A DNA stretch of 64,000 bases from DATKNA01 sp963755755 (GCA_963755755.1 CAVWLJ010000002.1:124001-188000); one strand, 5' to 3'. Positions 47,111-56,361 are shown, counted from the stretch's first letter. Notes: generated from the sequence alone by a model not told the origin. Numbers and translations are program-made.

Positions 47111-48988
47111 GTGACGTCGGGGCTGGGCGGGATCGGAAGGCTGCCGGGGATCGACGTGGCGGCGGCCCGGGAGCGCCGTCGCCGGCGCCGGTTGGGCTGG
47201 GTGCTGGCGGTGGTCGCGGTGGTCATCGCGTGGCTCGACGTCCGGTTCGCGGCCGGCGCCGGTCTGCCGACCGTGTCCCTGGCCGGTGTCGACCCGCTCT
47301 ACCTCGAGTCCGGGGCCTTCTTCGTCCTGCTCATCGCCGTCCTGCTCGGGACGACGCTGGCGTCGGGCCGGTCGCCCCACGTGGTGTTCCGCGCCGAGCA
47401 GATCGACGTCCGGATGGCTGACGTGGTCGGCATCGACGTCGTTCGGGAGGACGTCCTGCGTTCCCTCGACCTGTTCCTCGGCGGCCGGACGTTCCGGCGG
47501 GAGATGGGTGGCACCCCGCGTCGCGGCCTGCTCTTCGAAGGCCCGCCCGGCACCGGCAAGACGCATCTGGCCAAGGCGATGGCGGCGGAGGCGGGAGTGC
47601 CGTTCCTCTACGTGTCCGCGACCGCCTTCCAGTCCATGTACTACGGCGCCACGGCACGCAAGATCCGCGCCTACTTCCGGGCCCTGCGCCGGGCGGCGCG
47701 CGCCGAGGGCGGGGCGATCGGGTTCATCGAGGAGATCGACGCGATCGCCGTGACGCGGGGCGGCCTCGCCGCGTCACCGGCTCCCGCCGGTCTGACCCCC
47801 CTGACCCCGCTGACCTGCGGCGGCCTCGTCGGGCTGCCGTCGGCCCCCGCGCCGGTGGGGGCCGTCGTCGTCGACCGCGCCGGGATCAGCGAGGGCGTCG
47901 GCGGCGTCGTCAACGAACTCCTCGTGCAGATGCAGTCCTTCGACACCCCGACCGGCTGGCAGCGCGCCCGCAGCGCCGCCGTCGACGCCGCCAACCTGCT
48001 GCTACCGGCGACCCGGCAGCTGCCCCGGCCGCGTCCGGAGCCGGCCGACATCCTCCTCATCGCCGCGACCAACCGGGCGGACAGCCTCGATCCGGCGCTG
48101 CTGCGGCCCGGCCGGTTCGACCGGCGGCTGACCTTCGACCCCCCCGACAAGACCGGCCGCCGGCAGCTGATCGATCACTTCCTCGCCCGGAAGGCGCACG
48201 AGGCCGTGCTCGACGACCCCGAGCGCCGGGACGCCCTCGCCGGGATCACCCAGGGCTACACGCCGGTCAAGATCGAGCATCTGCTGGACGAGGCGCTGGT
48301 CCATGCCCTCCGGCGCGGCGGGGCCGGCATGTCCTGGGAGGACGTCGAGCAGGCGCGACTGGTGGGCGAGGTCGGGCTGGGCCAGCCGGTCGGGTACACC
48401 GAGCACGAGAAGCGGCTGATCGCCACCCACGAGGCCGGTCACGCCGTGGTCGCCTGGCTCGTCGCGCCCGAGCGTCGCCTGGAGATCCTGACGATCGTCA
48501 AGCGGGCGGGCGCGCTCGGCCTGCTCGCGCACGGGGACCGCGAGGACGTCTACACCCGCGGACGCCAGGAGCTGCTCGGGCTGGTCCGGATCGCCTTCGG
48601 GGGGCAGGTGGCCGAGGAGCTGTTCTTCGGGGACGTGTCCACCGGCCCGGGCGGGGACCTGGCCTACGCGACCGGGGTCGCCGCCCAGATGGTCGGCCAG
48701 GCCGGCATGGCGGGCACCCTCGTGTCGTTCTCTGCGGTCCAGGGCTCGAGCCTGTCCGACCCCGGGCTCGTCGGCCGGGTGCTCGCGGACGCGGCCGGCC
48801 GGCGCATGGTCGAGGAGCTCCTGCACGAGCAGCAGCAGGCCGTCCGGACCCTGCTCGAGGCGAACCGGCACCTCGTCGCGGCGCTGCGGGACGCCCTGCT
48901 GGAGCGGCACGAGCTCATCGGCTCGGAGATCACCGATGTGCTCCAGGCCACGGCGGCCCGAACGGCAGCCGTCCAGGGGAGCGCGTAG
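47111..48988 (+). CDS. Second atypical FtsH-like AAA+ metalloprotease
   Basis: 625 residues. Two membrane helices (about 29-45 and 66-84) flank a short outer loop, as in FtsH. Walker A EGPPGTGKTHLAKAM is at about 143-157. Walker B is AIGFIEEID (202-210), with Glu replacing the usual first Asp of FIDEID. An insertion of about 50 residues, rich in Pro, Gly and Ala (about 213-262), interrupts the ATPase before the second region of homology (ATNRADSLDPALLRPGRFDRR). The protease site is HEAGH (440-444), and a third ligand is likely in GGDLAYAT. It probably degrades membrane proteins. The start GTG 47111 is preceded by GAGGAGGCTGACG. It is not a close relative of the protease at 5.4 kb. Confidence 0.82.
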   Translation: MTSGLGGIGRLPGIDVAAARERRRRRRLGWVLAVVAVVIAWLDVRFAAGAGLPTVSLAGVDPLYLESGAFFVLLIAVLLGTTLASGRSPHVVFRAEQIDVRMADVVGIDVVREDVLRSLDLFLGGRTFRREMGGTPRRGLLFEGPPGTGKTHLAKAMAAEAGVPFLYVSATAFQSMYYGATARKIRAYFRALRRAARAEGGAIGFIEEIDAIAVTRGGLAASPAPAGLTPLTPLTCGGLVGLPSAPAPVGAVVVDRAGISEGVGGVVNELLVQMQSFDTPTGWQRARSAAVDAANLLLPATRQLPRPRPEPADILLIAATNRADSLDPALLRPGRFDRRLTFDPPDKTGRRQLIDHFLARKAHEAVLDDPERRDALAGITQGYTPVKIEHLLDEALVHALRRGGAGMSWEDVEQARLVGEVGLGQPVGYTEHEKRLIATHEAGHAVVAWLVAPERRLEILTIVKRAGALGLLAHGDREDVYTRGRQELLGLVRIAFGGQVAEELFFGDVSTGPGGDLAYATGVAAQMVGQAGMAGTLVSFSAVQGSSLSDPGLVGRVLADAAGRRMVEELLHEQQQAVRTLLEANRHLVAALRDALLERHELIGSEITDVLQATAARTAAVQGSA

Positions 48989-48991
48989 CCT
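48986..48991 (+). promoter_or_regulatory. -10 box of the flavin reductase gene (leaderless)
   Basis: TAGCCT, which includes the TAG stop of the FtsH-like gene, is followed by seven bases and ATG 48999. Confidence 0.5.
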
Positions 48992-48998
48992 CGCCAGC

Positions 48999-49556
48999 AT
49001 GACCGCGAACGCGACCCCGCGGGACGCGGACCAGGTCTCGCGGGAGGGCGACGAGCATCGGCCGGCCACGGTCGAGAGCTTCCGCCGTGCGGTCGGCCGC
49101 TTCGCGACGGGCGTCTGCGTCGTCACCGCGGTCGACGCCGGCCTCGACCACGCCATGACGGCGAACGCCTTCACGTCGGTCTCGCTCGATCCGCTGCTCG
49201 TGCTCGTCTGCGTGGAGACCGAGGCCCGGTTCCACGACGCGATCACCTCGGCCGGGGCGTGGGCGGTGAGCATCCTCGACGCCACCGCGCGCCCGGCCGC
49301 CGCCTGGCTCGCGACCCGCGGCCGCCCGCTGCACGGGCAGCTGGACCGGGTGCCGTTCCACCGCGGGCCGGTGACCGGGGCGGCGTTGCTCGACCAGTCC
49401 GTCGCCTGGCTCGAGTGCCGCACGCAGGCGTTGCACCCGGGGGGCGACCACTCGATCGTCGTCGGTGAGGTCGTCGGCGTCGGGCTGGGCGACGAGTCGC
49501 CGGGGTCGCTGCTCTACCACCGCAGCGGGTACCGGGTGCTCGGCGCCCGGCCCTGA
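48999..49556 (+). CDS. Flavin reductase family protein
   Basis: 185 residues. The FMN-binding split-barrel signature is visible: FRRAVGRFATGVCVVTAVD, MTANAFTSVSLDPLLVLVCV, FAVSIL-like AWAVSILDATAR, and near the end HSIVVGEVVGV with LLYHRSGYRVLG. Such proteins reduce flavin with NAD(P)H for partner monooxygenases, or act as small oxidoreductases. No monooxygenase gene is adjacent, so the partner is unknown. ATG 48999 is supported by the leaderless promoter. Confidence 0.88.
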   Translation: MTANATPRDADQVSREGDEHRPATVESFRRAVGRFATGVCVVTAVDAGLDHAMTANAFTSVSLDPLLVLVCVETEARFHDAITSAGAWAVSILDATARPAAAWLATRGRPLHGQLDRVPFHRGPVTGAALLDQSVAWLECRTQALHPGGDHSIVVGEVVGVGLGDESPGSLLYHRSGYRVLGARP

Positions 49557-49638
49557 GCCGGCCGTTCCTGGTATCAGCCAGGCGCGTCGACCCTCCTCCA
49601 GACGCCGGCACGCGCCGGCGTCGCCCGAGGAGGGGACG

Positions 49639-50340
49639 ATGGGAACGCTGTCGTTTCTCGCGAGCCGCAACGGCCTGCACTACCCGAACTCCTGGCCCCC
49701 GGTCCCGGACCTGAACGTCCCGACGCCGCTCGGGGTGATCCCGGTGGGCAACGCCGCGAACGGACTCTGCGGCGGGATGTCCTTCGCCGTCCGCGACCTG
49801 TTCGAGGCCCGCACGCTGCCTCCCGACTCCGGTTCGAACCCCGAGCCCGGCTCGCCGGCGTTCCGCTACCTGGTCGCCCGGCTCCTGGACAGCTTCTCGC
49901 TGCCGAGCGGCGTCCTGGAGTTCTACGCGTGGATGAACCTGCCGACCCATGACCTGTGGTTCGGGCCGCGCGGCACCTCGTGGCGGACGATCCGGGAGGA
50001 GCTGCCGAAGCTGCGCACGACGATCGACGGCGGGCACCCCTGCCCGCTCGGGCTCGTGCAGACGCACAGCTCGAACCCGAACGACCTCGGCCGCAACCAT
50101 CAGGTGCTCGCGTATGGCTACGAGGACGCCGGAGCGCGGACGACCCTTCGGATCTACGACCCGAACCACCCGGACGACGACGGGGTCACGATCACCTTCG
50201 AGACCGGGCGTCCCTCGGCCACGACCGACTTCGTCCACTCGCGGCGGTCCACTCCGCCGGTGCTCGGGTTCTTCGTCGAGACCTACACCGCCCGCGATCC
50301 GGCTCCGCTGACCTCGGCCACCGCTGCGCCCGTCCAGTAG
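49639..50340 (+). CDS. Papain-like cysteine protease-fold protein, function unknown
   Basis: 233 residues, no signal peptide. The order Cys 44 (NGLCGGMSFAVRD), His 154 (RNHQVLAYGYED) and Asp 174 or Asn 176 (RIYDPNHP) matches the Cys-His-Asp/Asn arrangement of papain/C39-like domains. The beginning (LASRNGLHYPNSWPPVP) and GVIPVGNAANGLC are characteristic of a small family I cannot name. It could be a peptidase, an amidase or an inactive relative. ATG 49639 follows GAGGAGGGG. It overlaps the converging acetyltransferase gene by 58 bases. Confidence 0.65.
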   Translation: MGTLSFLASRNGLHYPNSWPPVPDLNVPTPLGVIPVGNAANGLCGGMSFAVRDLFEARTLPPDSGSNPEPGSPAFRYLVARLLDSFSLPSGVLEFYAWMNLPTHDLWFGPRGTSWRTIREELPKLRTTIDGGHPCPLGLVQTHSSNPNDLGRNHQVLAYGYEDAGARTTLRIYDPNHPDDDGVTITFETGRPSATTDFVHSRRSTPPVLGFFVETYTARDPAPLTSATAAPVQ

Positions 50341-51339
50341 TCGTACCGGTGGTGGTGGGCGAAGCCGGCGGACTCGTACAGCCGGACGGCGACCTCGTTC
50401 GTCTCGCCGACCTGCACGAACGTCGACCGGGCGCCGCGCTCGGCCGCCCAGCCGGCGATCCGCGCGAGGACCAGGCGGGCGAGGCCGCGCCGCCGGTGGC
50501 CGGCGTCCACCTCGACCGCCGTGACGCCGGCCCACCCGCCGCCCACGGACCCCCGGCCGACCGCGACGGTGCGGCCGCCGTCCGTCTCGGAGACCACCGA
50601 GACGAAGACCTGCTCCGGCGCGGAGAGCAGCAGCGTCGTCGCGATCGGGGGGAGCGGCTCGCCCCGGTAGTGGTAGAGCCCGAGCCATCCGGCGTCCGGC
50701 TCCGGGTCGAGCCGGACGGCCAGTCCCGGTGGCGGCTCGGCGGGAGCGGCGATCAGGGCTGCCGTCGCCGCGGTGAGGACGAACGCGCCGCGCCTGGGGA
50801 TCACGGCCCAGCCGGCTGCCGCGAAGGCCGCGGCGATCTCGGCGAGCTGGGCGGCGTCCGGCGGCGCGACGGCGCCCGAGGTGGGGCGGGCCAGGCCGGC
50901 CAGGGCCGGCCGGCCGCGCGCCGACGTACCAGGCGCGGGCGCGATCGACGGCCTCGGCGAGCTCGAGACCGGGCGGGCCGGCGGCCAGCACGGAGTTCGC
51001 GCGATGAGTGAAACCCTCGGCGGAGCGCAGCAGCCACCCGCCCAGCGGCTCCGCGACGGGGGCCCGCCAGTGCAGCGACGCCACGTGCTCGAGGTCCGCC
51101 GCCGCGAGCGCGCGGTGCGGCGGCGCCGGACGCGCCGGCCGGGGCGGCACCACCTTGCCGACGACGACGTCGGCCCGCGGGATCCTCACCTCGCCCGCCC
51201 GGCCCGCGACGGTGAGGGCGATGTCGTCGGCGCCGAGGAGCGGGCCGACCACGTCGGTGGCCGAACCGTCCGGCAGCCGCCGCCGCACGACGACGCGCTG
51301 GCCGACGCGCCCGGGCCACGGGTCGGGCGGGCGTTCCAC
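50283..51339 (-). CDS. GNAT-family acetyltransferase with N-terminal SH3-like domain; frame broken once
   Basis: About 351 residues after repair. Residues 1-60 look like a small beta-barrel (GQRVVVRRRLPDGSATDVVG). A first GNAT-like half has LHWRAPVAEPLGGWLLRSAEGF. The C-terminal GNAT half has AVEVDAGHRRRGLARLVLARI (acetyl-CoA loop) and NEVAVRLYESAGF. The frame changes at about 50901-50925, in a GGCC repeat (GCGCGGCCGGCCGGCC), where a four-base duplication or one extra base is enough to explain it. GTG 51339 has GGAGGAGG upstream. Substrate unknown; similar proteins lie near the ferredoxin gene in other actinobacteria. Confidence 0.78.
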
Positions 51340-51428
51340 CGGTGATTCCCTCCTCCGGACCCCTCGACGGTCTCGGCCCCGGATGTCGGGGATACTAGGG
51401 GGCGACCAGCCCCACAGGAGGACCAGCC

Positions 51429-51755
51429 GTGACGTACGTCATCGCCCAGCCCTGCGTCGACCTCAAGGACAAGGCCTGCATCGAGGAGTGTCCCGTCGAC
51501 TGCATCTACGAGGGCGAGCGGTCGCTGTACATCCACCCGGACGAGTGCGTCGACTGCGGCGCCTGCGAGCCGGTCTGCCCGGTCGAGGCGATCTACTACG
51601 AGGACGACGTCCCCGACCAGTGGAAGGACTACTACAAGGCGAACGTCGAGTTCTTCGACGACCTCGGCTCGCCCGGCGGCGCCGCCAAGCTCGGGCTCAT
51701 CCCGAAGGACCACCCGCTGATCATCGCTCTGCCGCCGCAGGAGCACGACAGCTGA
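51429..51755 (+). CDS. fdxA: 7Fe ferredoxin (FdxA/FdxC type)
   Basis: 108 residues. The N-terminal cysteines (9, 17, 21, 25) and the CxxCxxCxxxCP motif (40, 43, 46, 50) bind one [3Fe-4S] and one [4Fe-4S] cluster. The C-terminal tail KANVEFFDDLGSPGGAAKLG is typical of actinobacterial 7Fe ferredoxins, which donate electrons to P450s and other enzymes. GTG 51429 follows CACAGGAGGACC. A GATACT box lies at 51391. It is five bases before dapC, as in mycobacteria. Confidence 0.95.
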   Translation: MTYVIAQPCVDLKDKACIEECPVDCIYEGERSLYIHPDECVDCGACEPVCPVEAIYYEDDVPDQWKDYYKANVEFFDDLGSPGGAAKLGLIPKDHPLIIALPPQEHDS

Positions 51756-51760
51756 GCACC

Positions 51761-52904
51761 GTGGCGCGCCCCGCCGGCACCGGCGCGGGCCGGCTGGCGC
51801 TGCCGGACTTCCCCTGGGACCGGCTGGCGCCCTCCGCGGCGACCGCGCGGGCGCACCCCGGCGGGATCGTCGACCTGTCCGTCGGGACGCCGGTGGACCC
51901 CACGCCCGCCGTCGTCCGCGCCGCGCTCGAGTCGGCGTCCGACGCGCCGGGCTACCCGCAGACCTACGGCACGCCGGCGCTCCGCGAGGCCGTCGCGGCC
52001 TGGTTCGCGCGCCGGCGCGGGGTGCCCGGACGTCGACCCCGACGGGGTGCTGCCGACGATCGGCTCGAAGGAGCTCGTCGCGTGGCTGCCCACCCTGCTC
52101 GGGCTCGGCCCCGGCGACCTCGTCGTCCACCCGGAGATCGCCTACCCGACCTACGACGTCGGGGCCCGGCTCGCCGGCGCGACGCCGCTGGCCGCGGACG
52201 GAACGGCGCAGGTCGGTCCGCGGGCGGACCGGGTGCGGCTGGTCTGGGTGAACTCGCCATCGAACCCGACGGGGCGGGTGCTCGGCGTCGAGCACCTCGC
52301 CAAGGTCGTCGCGTGGGCACGGTCGGTCGGCGCCGTCGTCGCGAGCGACGAGTGCTACGCCGAACTGGGGTGGGGCGGCGCCGAGGTGCCGAGCATCCTC
52401 GATCCGCGGGTCTGCGGCGGCTCGCACGAGGGCCTGCTCGCCGTCTACTCGGCGTCCAAGCAGTCCAACCTCGCCGGCTACCGGGCGGCCTTCGTCGCGG
52501 GTGACCCCGTGATCGTCCGGGCGGTGCTCGAGGTCCGCAAGCACGCCGGCATGATCGTGCCCTGGCCGGTGCAGGTCGCCCTGCGGGCCGCCCTGACCGA
52601 CGACGCGCACGTCGCCGAGCAGCGCGAGCGGTACCGGGCGCGACGGGACGTCGTCCGCGCCGCGCTGGAGGCCGCGGGCTTCCGCATCGACCACTCCGAG
52701 GCCGGGCTGTACCTGTGGGCGACCCGCGACGAGCCGTGCTGGCAGACCGTCGCCCGGCTCGCCGAACGCGGCGTTCTCGTGGCTCCCGGCGAGTTCTACG
52801 GCCCGGCCGGCGCCCGTCACGTCCGGGTCGCCCTGACCGCGTCCGACGAGGCGTGTGCGCAGCTGGCGCAGCGGTTGGGCCCGGGCGGGGCGGACCCGAC
52901 CTGA
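51761..52904 (+). CDS. dapC: Succinyldiaminopimelate aminotransferase, actinobacterial type; frame broken once
   Basis: About 380 residues after repair. A class I PLP aminotransferase: LPDFPWDRLAP and SVGTPVDPTP near the start, TYGTPALREAVAAWF, then VNSPSNPTGRVLGVEHL, DECYAELGW and the PLP lysine in VYSASKQSNLAGYRA. In the succinylase route to meso-diaminopimelate and lysine it makes N-succinyl-L,L-diaminopimelate. The frame changes at 52028-52029; removing one G gives RRGVPDVDPDGVLPTIGSKE. Because dapC function is normally essential, an error is more likely than decay. GTG 51761 follows the ferredoxin gene by five bases. It works with dapD and dapE about 4 kb downstream. Confidence 0.9.
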
Positions 52905-52906
52905 GG

Positions 52907-52935
52907 CTGGCACGATCGCTACCTGCGGGTAGCGT
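52907..52935 (+). promoter_or_regulatory. Citrate synthase promoter containing a palindrome
   Basis: CTGGCA (52907-52912), 17 bases, TAGCGT (52930-52935). The inverted repeat CGCTACC (52917-52923) TGCG GGTAGCG (52928-52934) covers the spacer end and most of the -10 box, where a repressor could block RNA polymerase. It also lies just after the dapC stop and could fold as a weak terminator. Confidence 0.55.
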
Positions 52936-53022
52936 GAACCCTGCAGCGAGCGGGACCGCATCCGGCGGGGGCAGCGCCCACGAGGTGGCCGCCCGACCGG
53001 CACCAGAGCACAGGAGCCTTGC

Positions 53023-54324
53023 ATGACTGACGAGCAGGTGGCCCAGAAGGTGACCCTCCAGCACCCCGGCGGCGCGCTCGACCTGCCGATCGTGCCGGCG
53101 GCCGAGGGCAACGACGGCATCGACGTCTCCAAGCTGCTGTCCGCGACCGGGTACGTCACGCTCGACCCCGGTTTCGTCAACACGGCGGCGACGACGTCCG
53201 CGATCACCTACATCGACGGCGACGAGGGCATCCTCCGGTACCGCGGCTACCCCATCGAGCAGCTCGCCGAGCACAGCAGCTTCCTCGAGGTCAGCTATCT
53301 GCTGATCTACGGCGAGCTGCCGACGGCGACGCAGCTCGAGGACTTCACGAACAGGATCAGCCGGCACACCCTGCTCCACGAGGACCTCAAGCGGTTCTTC
53401 GACGGCTTCCCCCGCGACGCGCACCCGATGCCGGTGCTCTCCTCGGCGGTCTCGGCGCTGTCGACCTTCTACCAGGACAGCCTGAGCATCCGGGACATCG
53501 ACCAGATCGAGCTGTCGACGATCCGCCTCATGGCCAAGGTGCCGACGATCGCCGCGTACGCGTACAAGAAGTCGGTGGGCCAGCCGTTCCTCTACCCGGA
53601 CAACAGCCTGGGCCTGGTCGAGAACTTCCTCCGGCTGACGTTCGGCTTCCCCGCCGAGCCCTACGACGTCGACCCGGCGATGACGCGGGCGCTGGACCTG
53701 CTCTTCATCCTCCACGCGGACCACGAGCAGAACTGCTCGACCTCGACGGTGCGGCTGGTCGGGTCGGGCCAGGCGAACCTGTTCGCCTCCGTCTCCGCCG
53801 GCATCCACGCGCTGTCCGGCCCCCTGCACGGCGGCGCGAACTCCGCGGTGCTCGAGATGCTCGAGCAGATCCGCACGAGCGACGACGACGTCGACACCTT
53901 CGTGCGCAAGGTCAAGAACAGGGAGGGCGGCGTCCGGCTCATGGGCTTCGGGCACCGCGTCTACAAGAACTACGACCCGCGGGCCGCGATCATCAAGAAG
54001 ACGGCCGACGAGATCCTCGGCAGCCTCGGCCGGCGTGACGAGCTCCTCGACATCGCCATGCGGCTGGAGGAGATCGCGCTCTCCGACGACTACTTCGTCG
54101 AGCGCAAGCTCTACCCGAACGTCGACTTCTACACCGGGCTCATCTACAAGGCCATGGGCTTCCCGACGAAGATGTTCACCGTGCTCTTCGCGCTCGGCCG
54201 GCTGCCCGGCTGGATCGCGCAGTGGCGCGAGATGATGGCCGACCCGGCGACGAAGATCGGTCGTCCGCGGCAGATCTACGTGGGGGAGACCGAGCGCTCG
54301 TACGCGCCGCTCGACCGCCGCTGA
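53023..54324 (+). CDS. gltA: Citrate synthase
   Basis: 433 residues, type II length. Catalytic triad His 269 (GPLHGGAN), His 311 (MGFGHRVYKNYDPRA) and Asp 368 (NVDFYTG); His 234 in HADHEQN belongs to the substrate site. The GDEGILRYRGYPIEQLA opening is typical. It condenses oxaloacetate and acetyl-CoA at the entry of the TCA cycle. ATG 53023 has ACAGGAG upstream and a leader of about 80 bases from the predicted start of transcription. Confidence 0.95.
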   Translation: MTDEQVAQKVTLQHPGGALDLPIVPAAEGNDGIDVSKLLSATGYVTLDPGFVNTAATTSAITYIDGDEGILRYRGYPIEQLAEHSSFLEVSYLLIYGELPTATQLEDFTNRISRHTLLHEDLKRFFDGFPRDAHPMPVLSSAVSALSTFYQDSLSIRDIDQIELSTIRLMAKVPTIAAYAYKKSVGQPFLYPDNSLGLVENFLRLTFGFPAEPYDVDPAMTRALDLLFILHADHEQNCSTSTVRLVGSGQANLFASVSAGIHALSGPLHGGANSAVLEMLEQIRTSDDDVDTFVRKVKNREGGVRLMGFGHRVYKNYDPRAAIIKKTADEILGSLGRRDELLDIAMRLEEIALSDDYFVERKLYPNVDFYTGLIYKAMGFPTKMFTVLFALGRLPGWIAQWREMMADPATKIGRPRQIYVGETERSYAPLDRR

Positions 54325-54349
54325 CCTCCGGCGGGGCTCGCGGGGCGCG

Positions 54350-55258
54350 TCAGCCCAGGCCGACGACGACGGTGCCCGCGGCCGGGGCGGTGGAGCTGCG
54401 GGTCCAGCCGCGGTCGGGCCGGTCCCGGTCCCAGCGCTGGCCGGCCGTCTGCACCGACGTCACCTTCAGGCCGTCCGCGCGTGCGACCGCCCACTGGGCC
54501 ACGGCCCAGGCGGTCGCCGTCGCCGTCCTCCCGGTCGGCGTGAACCGCACCGACGAACCCTCGACCGTGCCGCGAGCGCCGATCTCCCGGGACGCCGCGG
54601 CGACGACGTCCGCCGGGCGGCCCGGGGCGCCGTCGACGCGGGTCAGCACGCACGTCAGACCGGCGGGGGAGTAGCCGGTCAGCGCGGACGCCAGGACGCG
54701 CGCCTCGGGCTCGTGCTCGGCGTACGCCGCCGGGAAGGCGGACCGCTGCACCTTCTGCGCCGCCGTCGTGATCGGCAGGTCCTGGTACCCCTCGATCTTC
54801 ACGAGCACGTCGTAGAACGCGTTCGTCGCGTACACCGGGTCGCGGATCTGGGCCGGCGTGCCCCAGCCCTGGCTGGGCCGCTGCTGGAACAGCCCCAGCG
54901 AGTCGCGGTCGCCGCCGGTGACGTTGACGAGCTTGGACTCCTGCAGCGCTGTCGCGATGCCGATGGTGGCCGCGCGGGCGGGCAACCCGCGCTTGACGGC
55001 GGCACCGGCGATGATCGCGGCGTTGCCGGCCTGCTCCGGGTCGAGATCGGTGCTGTTGCCCTGCGCCGTGGCCGTGCAGTGCGGGCGGATCGGCAGCGTG
55101 CCGATCGAACCGCGCCACCAGATCCAGCCCGCCGCGCCCGCGACGAGCAGGACGACGAGGAGCGTGGCCAGCCAGGGCCGGCCCCGGCCGCGGCGGTTGC
55201 GACGCGGGGCCGAGGCGGGCGTGCGGGGCGATGTCGTCGTGGTCATGGGATCGGTCAC
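54350..55258 (-). CDS. Membrane-anchored lysozyme-like (transglycosylase-fold) protein
   Basis: 302 residues. A membrane helix (LATLLVVLLVAGAAGWIWW, about 30-48) follows a basic N-terminus. The outer domain has IATALQESKLVNVTGGDRD, SLGLFQQRPSQGWG and DPVYATNAFYDVLVKI, a lysozyme-like fold with Glu in the ALQES helix as candidate catalytic acid. The last 90 residues contain another small domain (AASREIGARGTVEGSS). Start GTG 55258 or ATG 55246. It lies four bases after dapD on the same strand, so wall precursor synthesis and wall processing may be co-expressed. Confidence 0.75.
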   Translation of the reverse strand: MTDPMTTTTSPRTPASAPRRNRRGRGRPWLATLLVVLLVAGAAGWIWWRGSIGTLPIRPHCTATAQGNSTDLDPEQAGNAAIIAGAAVKRGLPARAATIGIATALQESKLVNVTGGDRDSLGLFQQRPSQGWGTPAQIRDPVYATNAFYDVLVKIEGYQDLPITTAAQKVQRSAFPAAYAEHEPEARVLASALTGYSPAGLTCVLTRVDGAPGRPADVVAAASREIGARGTVEGSSVRFTPTGRTATATAWAVAQWAVARADGLKVTSVQTAGQRWDRDRPDRGWTRSSTAPAAGTVVVGLG

Positions 55259-55262
55259 GTCC

Positions 55263-56249
55263 TCAGGCGTTCGCGTGCAGCGCCTCGTTGAGCTCCACGG
55301 AACGGCCTCCCCGGGGGCGTGCCTCGACCGCCCCGGTCGCCGAGTTCCGCCAGAACAGCAGGCCGGACGCGCCGGAGAGCTCGGCCGCCTTGACGAACCG
55401 GTCCTCGGGGAGGAGCCGCAGCTTCGTGCCGGCCGTGACGTAGCACCCCGCCTCGACGACGCAGTCGTCCCCCAGGCTGATCCCGATGCCGGCGTTGGCG
55501 CCGACCAGGCACCGGCGTCCGATGGAGACGACGTGGGTGCCGCCGCCCGAGAGCGTGCCCATGACGGACGCGCCGCCGCCCACGTCCGAGCCCTCGCCGA
55601 CGACGACCCCGGCGGAGATCCGGCCCTCGATCATCGACGTCCCCAGGGTGCCGGCGTTGTAGTTGACGAAGCCCTCGTGCATGACCGTGGTGCCGGGCGC
55701 GAGGTGGGCGCCGAGCCGGACGCGGTCGGCGTCCGCGATCCGGACCCCGGCGGGGACGACGTAGTCGGTCATCCGCGGGAACTTGTCGACGCCGAAGACC
55801 TCGACCCGGCCCTTGGTACGCGCACCGGTGAGCAGGCGGAGCCGGGTGCGCTCGAAGTCGTCCACCGCGCACGGGCCGTGGTTCGTCCAGACCACGTTGG
55901 CGAGGACGCCGAAGACGCCGGTGAGGTCGAGACCGTGGGGCCGCACCAGACGGTGCGAGAGCAGGTGCAGGCGCAGGTAGGCGTCAGCGGCGTCGGCCGG
56001 CGGTGCGTCGAGGTCGATCAGGGTACGGACGACGACGGTGCGGACGCCGCGCTGCGGGTCCTCGCCCTCGAGCGCGGTGAGCTCGGCGGGGACGCCCTCG
56101 GGCGGTCCGTCCGGCGGTGTCGACCCGAGCCGGGGGTCGGGGTACCAGGTGTCCAAGGTCGTGCCGTCGTCAGTGATCGTCGCCAGGCCGTAGCCCCATG
56201 CGGTGCGTACTCCGTCCCCCGCGGTCGCCCCGGTGCTCGCGTCGGTCAT
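55263..56249 (-). CDS. dapD: 2,3,4,5-tetrahydropyridine-2,6-dicarboxylate N-succinyltransferase, actinobacterial type
   Basis: 328 residues. The C-terminal left-handed beta-helix shows hexapeptide repeats (RISAGVVVGEGSDVGGGASV, VSIGRRCLVGANAGIGISLG). The N-terminal domain (TAWGYGLATITDDGTTLDTW) and the HEGFVNYNAGTLG stretch are typical of mycobacterial DapD. It transfers succinyl from succinyl-CoA in diaminopimelate/lysine synthesis. ATG 56249 lies seven bases after TAGTCT, hence a leaderless message. Divergent from dapE. Confidence 0.93.
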   Translation of the reverse strand: MTDASTGATAGDGVRTAWGYGLATITDDGTTLDTWYPDPRLGSTPPDGPPEGVPAELTALEGEDPQRGVRTVVVRTLIDLDAPPADAADAYLRLHLLSHRLVRPHGLDLTGVFGVLANVVWTNHGPCAVDDFERTRLRLLTGARTKGRVEVFGVDKFPRMTDYVVPAGVRIADADRVRLGAHLAPGTTVMHEGFVNYNAGTLGTSMIEGRISAGVVVGEGSDVGGGASVMGTLSGGGTHVVSIGRRCLVGANAGIGISLGDDCVVEAGCYVTAGTKLRLLPEDRFVKAAELSGASGLLFWRNSATGAVEARPRGGRSVELNEALHANA

Positions 56250-56256
56250 GGAGCCC

Positions 56257-56262
56257 AGACTA
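56257..56262 (-). promoter_or_regulatory. -10 box of dapD (leaderless)
   Basis: TAGTCT on the minus strand, seven bases before ATG 56249. Confidence 0.55.
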
Positions 56263-56355
56263 GGCGTACCCGTCCCGCCGTCCGGCCGACGTGGCCGACT
56301 CCCCAGGTTGTCCACAGGAGCCCCGCGTCGGTTCCCCCGGCGCACGCGGGAGGAG

Positions 56356-56361
56356 TAGGGT
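56356..56361 (+). promoter_or_regulatory. -10 box before the small zinc-ribbon frame
   Basis: TAGGGT, seven bases before ATG 56369. Confidence 0.4.

Noticed and set aside
51761..52904. dapC as a true pseudogene
   Set aside because: Both parts are fully conserved, the pathway partners are intact, and removing one G restores the frame; sequence error is more likely.
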